64,000 nucleotides of DNA from an uncultured Psychrobacter sp. (GCF_947500265.1 NZ_CANMRN010000003.1:310001-374000), one strand, 5' to 3'. Positions 31,552 to 40,457 are shown, counted from the first letter of the stretch. The notes: a model not told the origin generated them from the letters alone. Program-made: numbers and translations.

Positions 31552-31727
31552 TTAGGGCGTGTCCCTATTTTAAAAATGGCGATAAAAATGAGATAAATCG
31601 CAAACAAACAAGGAAAATAGCGCAGGTAATATCGAGCTATTGGCCAGCTATTTGACGCCGTTTGCTAAAGATATATCTATTTTTAGCCCATTTAGTCATA
31701 AACATTTGAATTAGGGACATGCCCTAA
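31552..31727. mobile_element. MITE-like element with 20-bp terminal inverted repeats and TA duplication
   Basis: The 176-bp segment starts TTAGGGCGTGTCCCTA and its reverse complement starts TTAGGGCATGTCCCTA; 17 of the 20 terminal bases match. Each end is followed outward by TA, as expected from a TA target duplication. It has no ORF, so it would need a transposase in trans. Such ends and a TA target recall IS630/Tc1 or IS5-group elements; I cannot identify the parent IS. It ends 31 bp before ygfZ. Confidence 0.7.
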
Positions 31728-31758
31728 TAAGTAAGCTCTCATCAGAAGGATAATAACA

Positions 31759-32511
31759 ATGACTCAGTCTTCAAATTTATTAGCCGTACCGCAGTTTTCG
31801 CAATTAACTATCCAAGGCGAAGACGCCGAAAAATTCTTGCAAGGGCAATTAACTTGTGACGTTACCAAGCTCGGGCTTAGCTATCAGGCCGCCGCCATCG
31901 GTAATCTAAAAGGTCGTATTGAGTTTGGCATCTGGATCAAAAAACAAGCAGAAAAACATTATGATGTGGTCATAAGTAGCGATTGTGCTGAGTCTTTGCA
32001 GGCGCATCTTAATAAGTACGGGGCATTTTCTAAATTTGAGACCAGTGCACCAGCAGCGATTCATCCTTGTGTGCTAGCAGATGAGCCAACTTTTAGTCAC
32101 AAAGACGACCATAATACTGCTGAGGATACGCAGGCTTGGATGGCGTGCAGCTTAGCTACTGGTAATTATTGGGTTGTGGCCGCCACTCAAGGTGAGTTTC
32201 AACCGCAAGAACTGCGTTTACATCAGCGCGGCGGCATGGACTATGATAAAGGCTGCTACTTAGGCCAAGAAGTCATCGCTCGTATCTACTTTAAATCTGC
32301 ACCCAAAGCATTTTTACACTATGTGCAAGGTACCGGTGAAGCACCAAGCGCAGGTGACAAGCTCGATAAAATCCAAGTGGTCAATGCGATGAAAAATGAC
32401 GATGGCTTTACCGCTTTGGTCGTGGCACGTCCTGAACAATTGGCAGAAAGCGATTTGAGCATATTGGACTTGCCAGCTGCACTACAAGTAGATGTGGCAC
32501 GCCCAAAATAG
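31759..32511 (+). CDS. ygfZ: Folate-binding iron-sulfur cluster repair protein YgfZ
   Basis: Tetrahydrofolate-dependent protein needed for some Fe-S enzymes (MiaB and others); homolog of mitochondrial Iba57. 250 residues, shorter than E. coli YgfZ. LQGQLTCDVTKLG near 28-40 and the signature DYDKGCYLGQEVIARIYFKSAPKAF near 161-185 with the conserved cysteine of KGCYxGQE. AGAAGGATAA precedes the ATG. A MITE-like element lies directly upstream and may carry or disturb its promoter. dadA follows after 91 bp. Confidence 0.92.
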   Translation: MTQSSNLLAVPQFSQLTIQGEDAEKFLQGQLTCDVTKLGLSYQAAAIGNLKGRIEFGIWIKKQAEKHYDVVISSDCAESLQAHLNKYGAFSKFETSAPAAIHPCVLADEPTFSHKDDHNTAEDTQAWMACSLATGNYWVVAATQGEFQPQELRLHQRGGMDYDKGCYLGQEVIARIYFKSAPKAFLHYVQGTGEAPSAGDKLDKIQVVNAMKNDDGFTALVVARPEQLAESDLSILDLPAALQVDVARPK

Positions 32512-32602
32512 AAGCACATTGAATCAGGCAAGCAACGCAGCGAAGGTGATGGTCGTTTAATACAGCGCGACCGTCATTATTAACATGAGCATAGAGAATC
32601 CT

Positions 32603-33928
32603 ATGACACATATTGCGGTACTCGGAGCAGGCGTGGTGGGCGTGACCACCGCATGGTATCTACGTCAGGCAGGCTATGATGTGACCGTGATTGAGCGCGA
32701 ACCGGCGGCAGGTATGCAAACGTCATTTGCCAATGGCGGCCAAATATCTGTCTCACATGCCACGCCTTGGGCCAACCCTGCGACCCCGATGAAAGCGCTC
32801 AAGTGGTTGTTTAAAGAAGATGCTCCGCTACTGTATCGTTTGCGCGGTGATAAAGCTCAGCTCAAATGGGCCATGCAGTTTCTGCAAGAGTGCCGCGCCG
32901 ATAGAGCCGATGCCAATCTGGTGCAAATGGTGCGCCTAGGTCTATATTCAAGAGATACCTTACAACAGCTGCGCGCGGATATTGGCATCAACTACGAACA
33001 GCAAACACGCGGTATCATGCATTTTTATACCAATCAGGCAGAGTTTGATGCGGCTATCGAACCCACTGAACGCATGCAAGCGCTTGGTTGTGAGCGCCAT
33101 GTGATTGATATTAATAATGCTGTCAATTTAGAGCCAGCGCTCTACCCAATTGCGCATAAGCTCACTGGGGCGACCTATACCAGTCGTGATGAGTCTGGCA
33201 ATGCACACTTATTTACTCAACGTTTGGCACAGTGCTGCATTGATGCTGGCGTACAGTTTTTATATGATACCGAGATTTTGGCACTCAATGCTGATGCTGA
33301 CTCTGCCCGTCCGCATGTGCACAGTATTACTATCCGTCCAAAAGGCGAAAATGCGCAGACTTTCACGGCTGATACTTATGTGGTCGCGCTTGGCAGCTAT
33401 AGCGTACCTCTGCTAAAACCTTTGGGCATACACGCGCCAATATTTCCAGCAAAAGGTTATTCGGCTACTTATACGGTGAATCCACGTGCGCCGCATTTAG
33501 CGCCTTTTGTTAGTCTAATTGATGATGAATTCAAACTGGTCACCTCACGATTGGGTAACAAATTGCGAGTCGCTGGTACCGCTGAATTTAATGGCTATAA
33601 CTTAGACTTAAATGCCACGCGCTGTGAAGCCATTACTCGGCGCGTGCAGCAGTTATTTCCAAAAGGCATTATTGCAAACTCGGTACAATATTGGACAGGA
33701 CTGCGCCCGATGACCCCATCGAACGTACCTTTGATTGGTCGTGCGCACTGCGGTCAAGTCAAACATGGCAGTCATAACGCTTCAGCGACTTTTGATAATT
33801 TATGGCTCAATACAGGACATGGTACATTGGGATGGACACACTCTTGCGGTTCTGCAAAGGCCCTTAGTTTATTAATCCAAGGTGAAACGCCCAACGTCGA
33901 TTTTGATTTCGTTGGTATGAGCGTTTGA
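32603..33928 (+). CDS. dadA: D-amino acid dehydrogenase
   Basis: FAD enzyme oxidising D-amino acids, classically D-alanine from alanine catabolism, and passing electrons to the respiratory chain. 441 residues from ATG 32603 (MTHIAVLGAGVVGVTTAWYLR); an ATG six codons upstream (32585) has no ribosome-binding site. Dinucleotide-binding motif at residues 4-18, YVVALGSYSVPLLKPLGIHAPIFPAKGYSAT near 263-293, and the C-terminal YWTGLRPMTPSNVPLIGRA near 360-378 and NTGHGTLGWTHSCGSAKAL near 402-420. No alanine racemase gene (dadX) or lrp is next to it. Confidence 0.92.
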   Translation: MTHIAVLGAGVVGVTTAWYLRQAGYDVTVIEREPAAGMQTSFANGGQISVSHATPWANPATPMKALKWLFKEDAPLLYRLRGDKAQLKWAMQFLQECRADRADANLVQMVRLGLYSRDTLQQLRADIGINYEQQTRGIMHFYTNQAEFDAAIEPTERMQALGCERHVIDINNAVNLEPALYPIAHKLTGATYTSRDESGNAHLFTQRLAQCCIDAGVQFLYDTEILALNADADSARPHVHSITIRPKGENAQTFTADTYVVALGSYSVPLLKPLGIHAPIFPAKGYSATYTVNPRAPHLAPFVSLIDDEFKLVTSRLGNKLRVAGTAEFNGYNLDLNATRCEAITRRVQQLFPKGIIANSVQYWTGLRPMTPSNVPLIGRAHCGQVKHGSHNASATFDNLWLNTGHGTLGWTHSCGSAKALSLLIQGETPNVDFDFVGMSV

Positions 33929-33956
33929 TCGAGTCAGCGATATATTTAAATTGCAA

Positions 33957-33999
33957 ACAAAAAAAGGCGCTCACTTTACGTGAACGCCTTTTTTTTATT
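33957..33999. terminator. Bidirectional terminator between dadA and the molybdopterin oxidoreductase gene
   Basis: Stem AAAAAGGCGcTCAC/GTGAaCGCCTTTTT with one mismatch, long A and T runs, between convergent genes. Confidence 0.9.
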
Positions 34000-34020
34000 T
34001 CTACAAATGTATGATTAACT

Positions 34021-36225
34021 TTATGCTAGTGCGCCTTCCGCTACAGTCTCTGTAGCAGTAGACAAACTATCTTCACCCATATCCAATGCTTCTAGTTGCA
34101 CAGGCACACCGTTGACTGCGGCATTACCACTCAGCTGGTCAATTAAGGTCTCATCAGTCAAATCATTAACGCTGACACCTGCATGCGCTTGCGCAATCTT
34201 TTGCTTCACCCCTTTACGACCGTGACCAAAACCATGCGGGATACTGACCACTCCTGGCATCAGCTCATCCGTCACTTCTGCTGCAATGACCACGCTACCT
34301 ACTCGAGAAGTTACTCTGACATCTTGACCGTCTGCAATGCCATGTTGCGCTGCCGTTTGCGGATTCAGCATCAATGTACAGCGAGATTTACCTTTTACCA
34401 GTCGATGGCTATTGTGCAACCATGAATTGTTGCTACGTACATGACGACGACCGATTAGCAAAATCTCATTACTGTTGTACTGTTGCACCATTTCTTTAAC
34501 ACGTGCCAAATCTGACTGATAAAAATCGACATGAAGGTGAATTTGTTTATCGGCGTGTTTAATAGCCTCTGGCAACATACGATGTAGTGGACCTAAATCA
34601 ATACCATGCGGATTTTCGACTAAGGCTTCAAATGTCACGTCTTTATGAGGTCCATACTTTAGACCTTGCTCTAACAAGAACTTAGGACCAAAGGCTTTTG
34701 TCGCGGCACGTTCTTTTTGCGTTGCTTCTGGCGCATCTTTGTCTAAGCGCTCTGCCAGTCCTAAATAAATCTCCCAGTCATGCTTGGTATCGTCAGTTTT
34801 ATCAAACAAAGCAGGCGAATATTTGGCGACATTGTGCACGGCAAAGCCGTTAAAAGTAATGTCATAATGGTCGCGCTCTAATGGCGATACAGGCGGCAAA
34901 ATAATATTGGCATGGCGACTGGTCTCAGTCACGAAATAATCAAGCGAAACCATAAACTCTAACTGAGATAATGCTTCATCTAACTTTTCACCATTTGGGG
35001 TACTCAGAACAGGGTTGCCAGCGACCGTAACGAATCCCTTTAACTGGCCTTCCCCTTCGACTAACATCTCATCTGCCATCGCAACCACTGGATACTCACC
35101 ATTAAAATCTGGCAAGTTGCTGACGCGGCTATGACGTTTACCCAGATAGCCTGGGCCAGAACTGTTCACAACATCGACAGCAGGATTTGGGAACATGAGT
35201 CCGCCCACTTCATCTAAACGACCCGTGACGATATTAATGACCATAGATAAATATTGGCTCAGCAAACCAAACTCTTGCACCGAGATGCCCATACGGCCAT
35301 AACAAACAGAGCTTTCCGCTTCACAAAACTCTTTGACGATACGTTTGATTTCGGCTGCGGTAATACCCGTGATATCTGCCACTGACTCAGGTGTGTATTG
35401 TTCAGCAAACAAAGCAAGTCGATCGATCTCAGGTGCCAAGGCAGCCACTCTAGTATCGAGCTTGGCATAGCCTTGCGTATAGATTTCATTGAGCATAGCC
35501 AATAGCAGCAATACGTCTGTCGCTGGACGAATAAAGTGGTGTTCGCTGGCGATGTCAGCCGTTTCGGTACGTCTTGGATCAACCACCACTACCTTGCCAT
35601 CGCGCGCTTTGATATCTTTTAGCTTTTGACGCATATTGGGCGCAGTCATGATACTGCCGTTAGAAGCCAGCGGATTGCCACCGATGATAAGCATGTATTG
35701 CGTGTTATTGACATCGGGAACTGGAATGCGCAGCATATGACCAAACAGATGCATGCTAATAATATGATGCGGCAGCTGGTCAATAGAGGTGGCAGAAAAA
35801 CGACTGCGCGTCTTTAAACTGGTAAGTAGTTGTTTGATGGTCAACATACCACCCATGTTATGTACGTTAGGATTACCTAGATAAACACCCAACGCATTTT
35901 GACCATACTTTTGCTGTATGGATTGAATACCTGCGGCGACTTTATCCAACGCTTCTGGCCAACTAATAGATTTCCAACCGTCTGCCGTTCTCTCTACCGG
36001 CTGACGCAAACGGTCAGGATCTTCATGCAAGTCTTGCAAAGCAGTGGCTTTCGGACAAATATAGCCTTGTGAAAAGGGATCGTTTTTGTCCCCTTTAATC
36101 GACAAGACTTTTTCGCCATCATGTTTTATTTCGACGCCGCACATTGCTTCGCACAATGTACAAGTTCTAAAATGCGTTTGCGTTTCGCTTAACGTTGGTG
36201 CAGCCGTGGTTGTGGCCATAGTCAC
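34021..36225 (-). CDS. Molybdopterin-dependent oxidoreductase
   Basis: 734-residue catalytic subunit of the DMSO reductase superfamily. N-terminal 4Fe-4S motif CTLCEAMCGVEIKHDGEKVLSIKGDKNDPFSQGYICPKA near 18-56; molybdopterin domains follow (QPVERTADGWKSISWPEALDKVA; LIIGGNPLASNGSIM; VVVDPRRTETADIAS), with the C-terminal MGD domain VRSNNSWLHNSHRLVKG and IPHGFGHGRKGVKQ. No Tat signal, so it is probably cytosolic, like formate dehydrogenase or assimilatory-type enzymes. No electron-transfer subunit is adjacent. The TetR gene 58 bp upstream may be co-transcribed. Substrate unknown. Confidence 0.85.
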   Translation of the reverse strand: MTMATTTAAPTLSETQTHFRTCTLCEAMCGVEIKHDGEKVLSIKGDKNDPFSQGYICPKATALQDLHEDPDRLRQPVERTADGWKSISWPEALDKVAAGIQSIQQKYGQNALGVYLGNPNVHNMGGMLTIKQLLTSLKTRSRFSATSIDQLPHHIISMHLFGHMLRIPVPDVNNTQYMLIIGGNPLASNGSIMTAPNMRQKLKDIKARDGKVVVVDPRRTETADIASEHHFIRPATDVLLLLAMLNEIYTQGYAKLDTRVAALAPEIDRLALFAEQYTPESVADITGITAAEIKRIVKEFCEAESSVCYGRMGISVQEFGLLSQYLSMVINIVTGRLDEVGGLMFPNPAVDVVNSSGPGYLGKRHSRVSNLPDFNGEYPVVAMADEMLVEGEGQLKGFVTVAGNPVLSTPNGEKLDEALSQLEFMVSLDYFVTETSRHANIILPPVSPLERDHYDITFNGFAVHNVAKYSPALFDKTDDTKHDWEIYLGLAERLDKDAPEATQKERAATKAFGPKFLLEQGLKYGPHKDVTFEALVENPHGIDLGPLHRMLPEAIKHADKQIHLHVDFYQSDLARVKEMVQQYNSNEILLIGRRHVRSNNSWLHNSHRLVKGKSRCTLMLNPQTAAQHGIADGQDVRVTSRVGSVVIAAEVTDELMPGVVSIPHGFGHGRKGVKQKIAQAHAGVSVNDLTDETLIDQLSGNAAVNGVPVQLEALDMGEDSLSTATETVAEGALA

Positions 36226-36283
36226 TCTCCCTGTTGTGTTTTTTTGTTCTAGATTTCATGACAATAATTTTTGCTTATTATCA

Positions 36284-37024
36284 CTACTGACTAGTATTGC
36301 TTCCGTGCAAAAAATTGGCGAACAGTGCATCAAAGCTGATACTCAACGTGGCAATCGCTTGTTGTCTTGAGTAACGCTGCTGATGACAGCCCAATATCAA
36401 CTCATGTACTTGTGCCGCCGCCATATCGACGCATAGATTGACAGCACTACGCTCGCAAGAACGATTGGATAACTGCAATCCTTGAATAAATATCTCTGTC
36501 CATTCTTCTTGTATTTCGGTAATCAGATTGCCCAGTCCATTATTCAATGATGACTGGTTTTCTATACTGTCACTAAATCTAGGACGGTCTTCGAGCAAGT
36601 GTTGAAACAATGCGATATTCTCAAATGCAGAATCAAAAATCATAATCAGGCATTGTCGACATTGCTGATTAAACTGATCTTTATTCAACACATCATAATC
36701 TTTGAGCATATTGACCCATGCCAGTCGCATCGGGGATAGATAATTGTCTTTTAGTTGGGCGCTCAGCTCGTTTTGTAGCGCCTCTAGACTCTCAAAATGA
36801 TTGTAAAAACTGGGCTGTGCAATACCTGCACCTTTGGCAACTTTATTCATGCTCATGCCCTGAGCACCTTCCAAGCTATACAACCGCAAAGCACTTTTTA
36901 ATAACGCACGCCGAGTCTTGGCTTTTGCTAGCTCACGTTTAGATTCTACTGGGACTGTCAAATCTGGAGCTAATACATTCAATGCAGAGGTATTCCTATT
37001 CAATAGATAATTATATCGACACAC
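36284..37024 (-). CDS. TetR/AcrR family transcriptional regulator
   Basis: 246 residues from a GTG at 37024 with AAGG ten bases upstream; the first 30 residues look non-family and the true start may be later. The helix-turn-helix is at about 36-85: TRRALLKSALRLYSLEGAQGMSMNKVAKGAGIAQPSFYNHFESLEALQNEL. The C-terminal ligand domain is divergent. The gene is divergent from an OYE-type oxidoreductase and upstream of the molybdopterin enzyme; it probably controls one or both. Palindromes between 37097 and 37141 are candidate operators. Confidence 0.88.
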   Translation of the reverse strand: MCRYNYLLNRNTSALNVLAPDLTVPVESKRELAKAKTRRALLKSALRLYSLEGAQGMSMNKVAKGAGIAQPSFYNHFESLEALQNELSAQLKDNYLSPMRLAWVNMLKDYDVLNKDQFNQQCRQCLIMIFDSAFENIALFQHLLEDRPRFSDSIENQSSLNNGLGNLITEIQEEWTEIFIQGLQLSNRSCERSAVNLCVDMAAAQVHELILGCHQQRYSRQQAIATLSISFDALFANFLHGSNTSQ

Positions 37025-37096
37025 CAGTAATTTACCTTAGGTGCTATTGTGCCAAAAAAATGTGATGATAATGGTCAATTGCCGATAGCGAATATC

Positions 37097-37141
37097 TTAG
37101 CTATAAGGTTATAGTCATTTAAACCATATGTCTATAGCTAA
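37097..37141. promoter_or_regulatory. Nested palindromes between tetR and OYE genes, candidate TetR operators
   Basis: CTATAA-GG-TTATAG is a palindrome at 37101-37114. In addition TTAGCTATA (37097-37105) is exactly mirrored by TATAGCTAA (37133-37141). The span lies 52-96 bp before the OYE start and 73 bp before the regulator gene, where a TetR dimer would be expected to act on both promoters. Confidence 0.5.
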
Positions 37142-37192
37142 ACCAATAGTAGAACTCATGCTTCACAAAACAACCATTTCTAGGCCACTATC

Positions 37193-38434
37193 ATGACATC
37201 ACCTGTATTCTCCCCTTTAGTGCTGCCTTGTGGCGCTACATTACCCAACCGCTTAGCGAAAGCTGCCATGGAAGAAAACATGGCTGATGTCGGTCAAGTC
37301 CCTGGCCCTACTCTGCTCCGTCTATATAAAAACTGGGCCGAAGGCGGGACAGGTCTGTTAATCACGGGAAACGTGATGGTCGATGGCCGCGCTATGACAG
37401 GGCCTGGTGGTGTCGTATTAGACAAACACAGTGAGATAGCGCCTTTTAGAGCGTGGGCAAATACTGCCAAGCACAACGATACGCAGATTTGGATGCAGCT
37501 CAATCATCCTGGTCGTCAAGTATATGCTGCCATGGGTGGCGATGTGCTATCACCTTCTGACGTGGCGATCGGCTTAGGCAAGCACTCTCATCTATTTGGC
37601 AGACCTCGTGCGATGACGCAGCAAGATATCGAGCAACTGATACAGCGATTCGCCGATAGTGCTCTAAAAGCAGAACAAGCTGGCTTCGATGGTGTGCAAA
37701 TTCATGCCGCCCACGGCTATCTGATTTCTCAATTTTTATCACCGCTTACCAATAAACGCAAAGATAAATACGGTGGTTCGATTGAGAATCGGATGCGACT
37801 GTTAATCGAAGTAATCAACGCCATTCGTGCTCAAGTTGCGCCTACCTTTGCAGTCGCTGTTAAGATAAACTCAGCCGATTTCCAACGCGGAGGATTTGAT
37901 GCAGATGATGCCAAAGTGGTTATTTCAGCGATGAATGAATTGGCGGTAGATTTGGTCGAATTATCAGGTGGCAGCTATGAAAGTCCCGCCATGCAAGGCA
38001 GCACAGCAGATGGTCGCACGTTGCAACGAGAAGCTTACTTTTTAGATTTCGCAAAGGAGATTGCTCAAGTCGCTACCATGCCTATCATGACGACAGGTGG
38101 CGTTAGACGATTGACTGTCGCAGAAGAGGTACTGGCGCAAGGGGTTGATGTGGTTGGTATGGGAACCGCATTAGCCATGAACCCTGCTCTACCGAATGAC
38201 TGGAAAAATGACAGTACGCTTAGTGCTCACAATCCTGTGGTACGCTGGAAAGATAAGACCTTAAGTGCAGTTGCTACAATGGCGGTCATCAAGCGACAAT
38301 TACAGCGCATGGGACAAGGGAAGTCGCCCAAACCAAATGCCTCACCAATTTTCTCATTGATTTCTGATCGTATACGAATAAAGAAACTCACCAAACGCTA
38401 TCATCAGTATTTGAATAAATATTCGACAAAATAA
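37193..38434 (+). CDS. NADH:flavin oxidoreductase (Old Yellow Enzyme family)
   Basis: FMN-dependent ene-reductase of 413 residues. TIM-barrel motifs: LPCGATLPNRLAKAAMEENMAD near 11-32, TGNVMVDGRAMTGPGG, IWMQLNHPGRQ near 100-110, FDGVQIHAAHGYLISQFLSPLTNKRKDKYGGSIENRMR near 169-206 (substrate His pair), and the FMN phosphate site MPIMTTGGVRR near 295-305. No iron-sulfur or second flavin domain, unlike FadH. Divergent from the TetR regulator, a usual arrangement for inducible OYEs. Physiological substrate unknown. Confidence 0.9.
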   Translation: MTSPVFSPLVLPCGATLPNRLAKAAMEENMADVGQVPGPTLLRLYKNWAEGGTGLLITGNVMVDGRAMTGPGGVVLDKHSEIAPFRAWANTAKHNDTQIWMQLNHPGRQVYAAMGGDVLSPSDVAIGLGKHSHLFGRPRAMTQQDIEQLIQRFADSALKAEQAGFDGVQIHAAHGYLISQFLSPLTNKRKDKYGGSIENRMRLLIEVINAIRAQVAPTFAVAVKINSADFQRGGFDADDAKVVISAMNELAVDLVELSGGSYESPAMQGSTADGRTLQREAYFLDFAKEIAQVATMPIMTTGGVRRLTVAEEVLAQGVDVVGMGTALAMNPALPNDWKNDSTLSAHNPVVRWKDKTLSAVATMAVIKRQLQRMGQGKSPKPNASPIFSLISDRIRIKKLTKRYHQYLNKYSTK

Positions 38435-38456
38435 CTTTTAATCAATTTCAAAGACA

Positions 38457-38499
38457 ATAAAAAAGCAGCTACTCTATTTTTGAGTAGCTGCTTTTTTAT
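38457..38499 (+). terminator. Rho-independent terminator after OYE gene
   Basis: Perfect stem AAAAAGCAGCTACTC / GAGTAGCTGCTTTTT with a TATTTTT loop. Confidence 0.93.
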
Positions 38500-38870
38500 C
38501 TACATAAGTATTTTTGAATAAATAATATATTTTCTTAATATTTATATAAACAACAAGTTCATAGAAGGAGTTATTATCACGCATAATAGACGCAATTTAC
38601 GTGGCACTACTACAGCAGCCCTGTATATAACACTTAGTAAACGCTCACTATAATTAAGTAACACTATAAACATAGCATATACAGACAGCTGAATTGAAAA
38701 GTCCTATATTTAATCTCACAAGATATTTGGAACCAATCATTTATCCTTGTGCAATACAATTAGAATAAAAATTAAATAGTATTATCAGTAATCGATATCG
38801 TGAAATAAGAATCAAAATGGTTATTAAGAAATAAATCAAACACAATAAGTTCAATAAAAGGAATAATACA
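38500..38870. other. AT-rich intergenic region before csbD
   Basis: 371 bp, strongly AT-rich. I see no gene. The csbD promoter should be here; AAAGGAATAATACA just before 38871 is its ribosome-binding site. Confidence 0.35.
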
Positions 38871-39074
38871 ATGAACGAACATACTCTAAAAGGCGAATGG
38901 AACCAAATGAAAGGTTCAGTTAAACAAAAATGGGCCGAGCTAACAGACGACGACCTTACCCATATCGAAGGTAGCCGTGACAAGCTAGTAGGCCGCGTAC
39001 AAGAGCGTTACGGTCATGCCAAAGAAGACGCAGAGCGTGAAGTAGATGATTGGCGTGTAGAAAATAAATATTAA
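38871..39074 (+). CDS. CsbD family stress protein
   Basis: 67-residue, highly charged soluble protein: EHTLKGEWNQMKGSVKQKWAELTDDDLTHIEGSRDKLVGRVQERYG, the CsbD signature. CsbD genes belong to general stress regulons (sigma-B in Bacillus; osmotic or cold stress in gammaproteobacteria), but the protein's function is unknown. Strong ribosome-binding site AAAGGAAT. Followed by an unusual series of three hairpins. Confidence 0.92.
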   Translation: MNEHTLKGEWNQMKGSVKQKWAELTDDDLTHIEGSRDKLVGRVQERYGHAKEDAEREVDDWRVENKY

Positions 39075-39109
39075 TATATTTAGTTCATAACTACTGTGCT
39101 GAATAAACT

Positions 39110-39143
39110 GAAAAACCGCATAGAAATATATGCGGTTTTTTAT
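39110..39143 (+). terminator. Rho-independent terminator after csbD (first of two)
   Basis: Stem AAAAACCGCATA/TATGCGGTTTTT, loop GAAATA. Confidence 0.88.
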
Positions 39144-39171
39144 GGCAGATCTTTACTGTACAGACAAGCTG

Positions 39172-39198
39172 CTGGAGAAAGAAATTACCATTCTCCAG
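39172..39198. repeat. Hairpin between two terminators
   Basis: Perfect 8-bp inverted repeat CTGGAGAA / TTCTCCAG with an 11-nt loop and no T-run. Confidence 0.6.
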
Positions 39199-39204
39199 AC
39201 ACGA

Positions 39205-39243
39205 TAAAACCGCATAGCAATCAATTGTTATGCGGTTTTATTG
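39205..39243 (+). terminator. Second terminator after csbD with the same stem
   Basis: Stem TAAAACCGCATA(G)CAA / TTGTTATGCGGTTTTA, sharing AAAACCGCATA with the terminator 95 bp upstream. Confidence 0.75.
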
Positions 39244-39797
39244 TTAACTATCCATGTTACCTATCACGACTGCTTTTCATGCATCCTTGCACAAATATTC
39301 AGTATATTGTGATACTGGGCATCCTGCCCTTTTTACTACACTACAGCTTCAGTATTACTTGCTGCTATCAGCAAAGGGTATGTGTCCTTACTTCAATCGC
39401 TATTGTCATCCTGACGCTAGTTATCGAATCATTATCCTTAATGCGGTCAACTCAATCCTTGAGTCACATTCCCTAATGCCGTGTGACTATAATGCCTAAC
39501 TCTCACTCGCATGTTAAGTCGCGTAAACGTCATTGCGTGTAAGCATATGCTTACACCAATCTATTTTACTTGCCACAATTATTACAACTTATTAACGCAA
39601 ATGACACCTACCGCAAAGTTTTGTACTCTATTATAGATAATGTAAGGAAATATTTCGAAAAATAAATCACTAGAAACACTTATTAACTACGATCTAATTT
39701 AATTCGCCAGAATACTTTTAAAATCTTATAGTTATAGCAGATATAGATATTTCTATATCTACACTGCCTACTTAATACCATCATAGGATATTGCCTC
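39244..39797. other. Intergenic region between csbD and lipoprotein genes
   Basis: 554 bp. Short overlapping open frames here lack ribosome-binding sites and protein-like composition. The notable item is a perfect 20-bp palindrome at 39537-39556. Confidence 0.4.
39537..39556. promoter_or_regulatory. Perfect 20-bp palindrome
   Basis: GTGTAAGCAT followed by its exact reverse complement ATGCTTACAC with no spacer. Perfect 20-mers are rare by chance and typical of dimeric regulator sites. It lies 240 bp upstream of the first PepSY-like lipoprotein. Regulator unknown. Confidence 0.45.
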
Positions 39798-40457
39798 ATG
39801 AAAATGATAAAACCCTTCTCTATTAAGGCCACTTTGTCTACTGGTCTTGTCGTTGCATTATTGGGTACGACAGTGGGTTGTACAGTTGTAGGCTCAGGAT
39901 ATGACAGTCAGCCTGTCTATCGTGGTGATAATAGCCAAAATAATAATTTTAATCGCGTAAGTCAGCAGCTTCGACAAGACTTGCGCCGCAAAGGCTATCA
40001 AGTTATAGACATCAGAGCTGATAGTTACCGTGGTGATCGAGCTCTTACGGCTTATGCTAAAAAGAACAACCAAGCCTACGAGCTAAAATATACTTACCCT
40101 GCCCTAAGACTCATCAGCTCAAGCAAAAAAGCATGGCCAGATAACTGGAATAATAATAAGTCGCACAAGGATAATGACCGCTATAAAGAAAACAAGCATC
40201 AAGATAATTATCAGAATGGTCAGCGCTATAAAAAAGGCGATGTCGAAGACACTATTAAAAGAGAATCACGTTACCCAGCTATCAAACGCCGTGCTATCAA
40301 CAAAGTAAGAGCTATGGGCTACCGTGTTGAAGATATCGATCTTGAAGAAAAAAATAAGCGCGGTGTCTTTGAGATTGAGGCCAAACGCGGCTCACAGAAG
40401 TATGAGATATTATTAAGTTATCCAAATTTAGATGTTATCAAAGTCAGAAAAGATTGA
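39798..40457 (+). CDS. Lipoprotein with two PepSY-like domains
   Basis: 219 residues. Lipoprotein signal with lipobox GTTVGC (Cys28). Two similar modules are visible: residues about 50-110 (RVSQQLRQDLRRKGYQVIDIRADSYRGDRALTAYAKKNNQAYELKYTYPALRLI) and about 160-219 (IKRRAINKVRAMGYRVEDIDLEEKNKRGVFEIEAKRGSQKYEILLSYPNLDVIKV). They are joined by a very hydrophilic Asn/Lys/Asp/His-rich linker. The pattern helix, then strands ending in a hydrophobic repeat, resembles PepSY domains. Followed after 84 bp by a shorter paralog. Function unknown; a periplasm-facing or outer-membrane role is inferred. Confidence 0.7.
   Translation: MKMIKPFSIKATLSTGLVVALLGTTVGCTVVGSGYDSQPVYRGDNSQNNNFNRVSQQLRQDLRRKGYQVIDIRADSYRGDRALTAYAKKNNQAYELKYTYPALRLISSSKKAWPDNWNNNKSHKDNDRYKENKHQDNYQNGQRYKKGDVEDTIKRESRYPAIKRRAINKVRAMGYRVEDIDLEEKNKRGVFEIEAKRGSQKYEILLSYPNLDVIKVRKD

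Noticed and set aside
39096..39499. Two overlapping plus-strand ORFs after csbD
   Set aside because: They run through terminator hairpins, lack ribosome-binding sites and have no protein-like composition.
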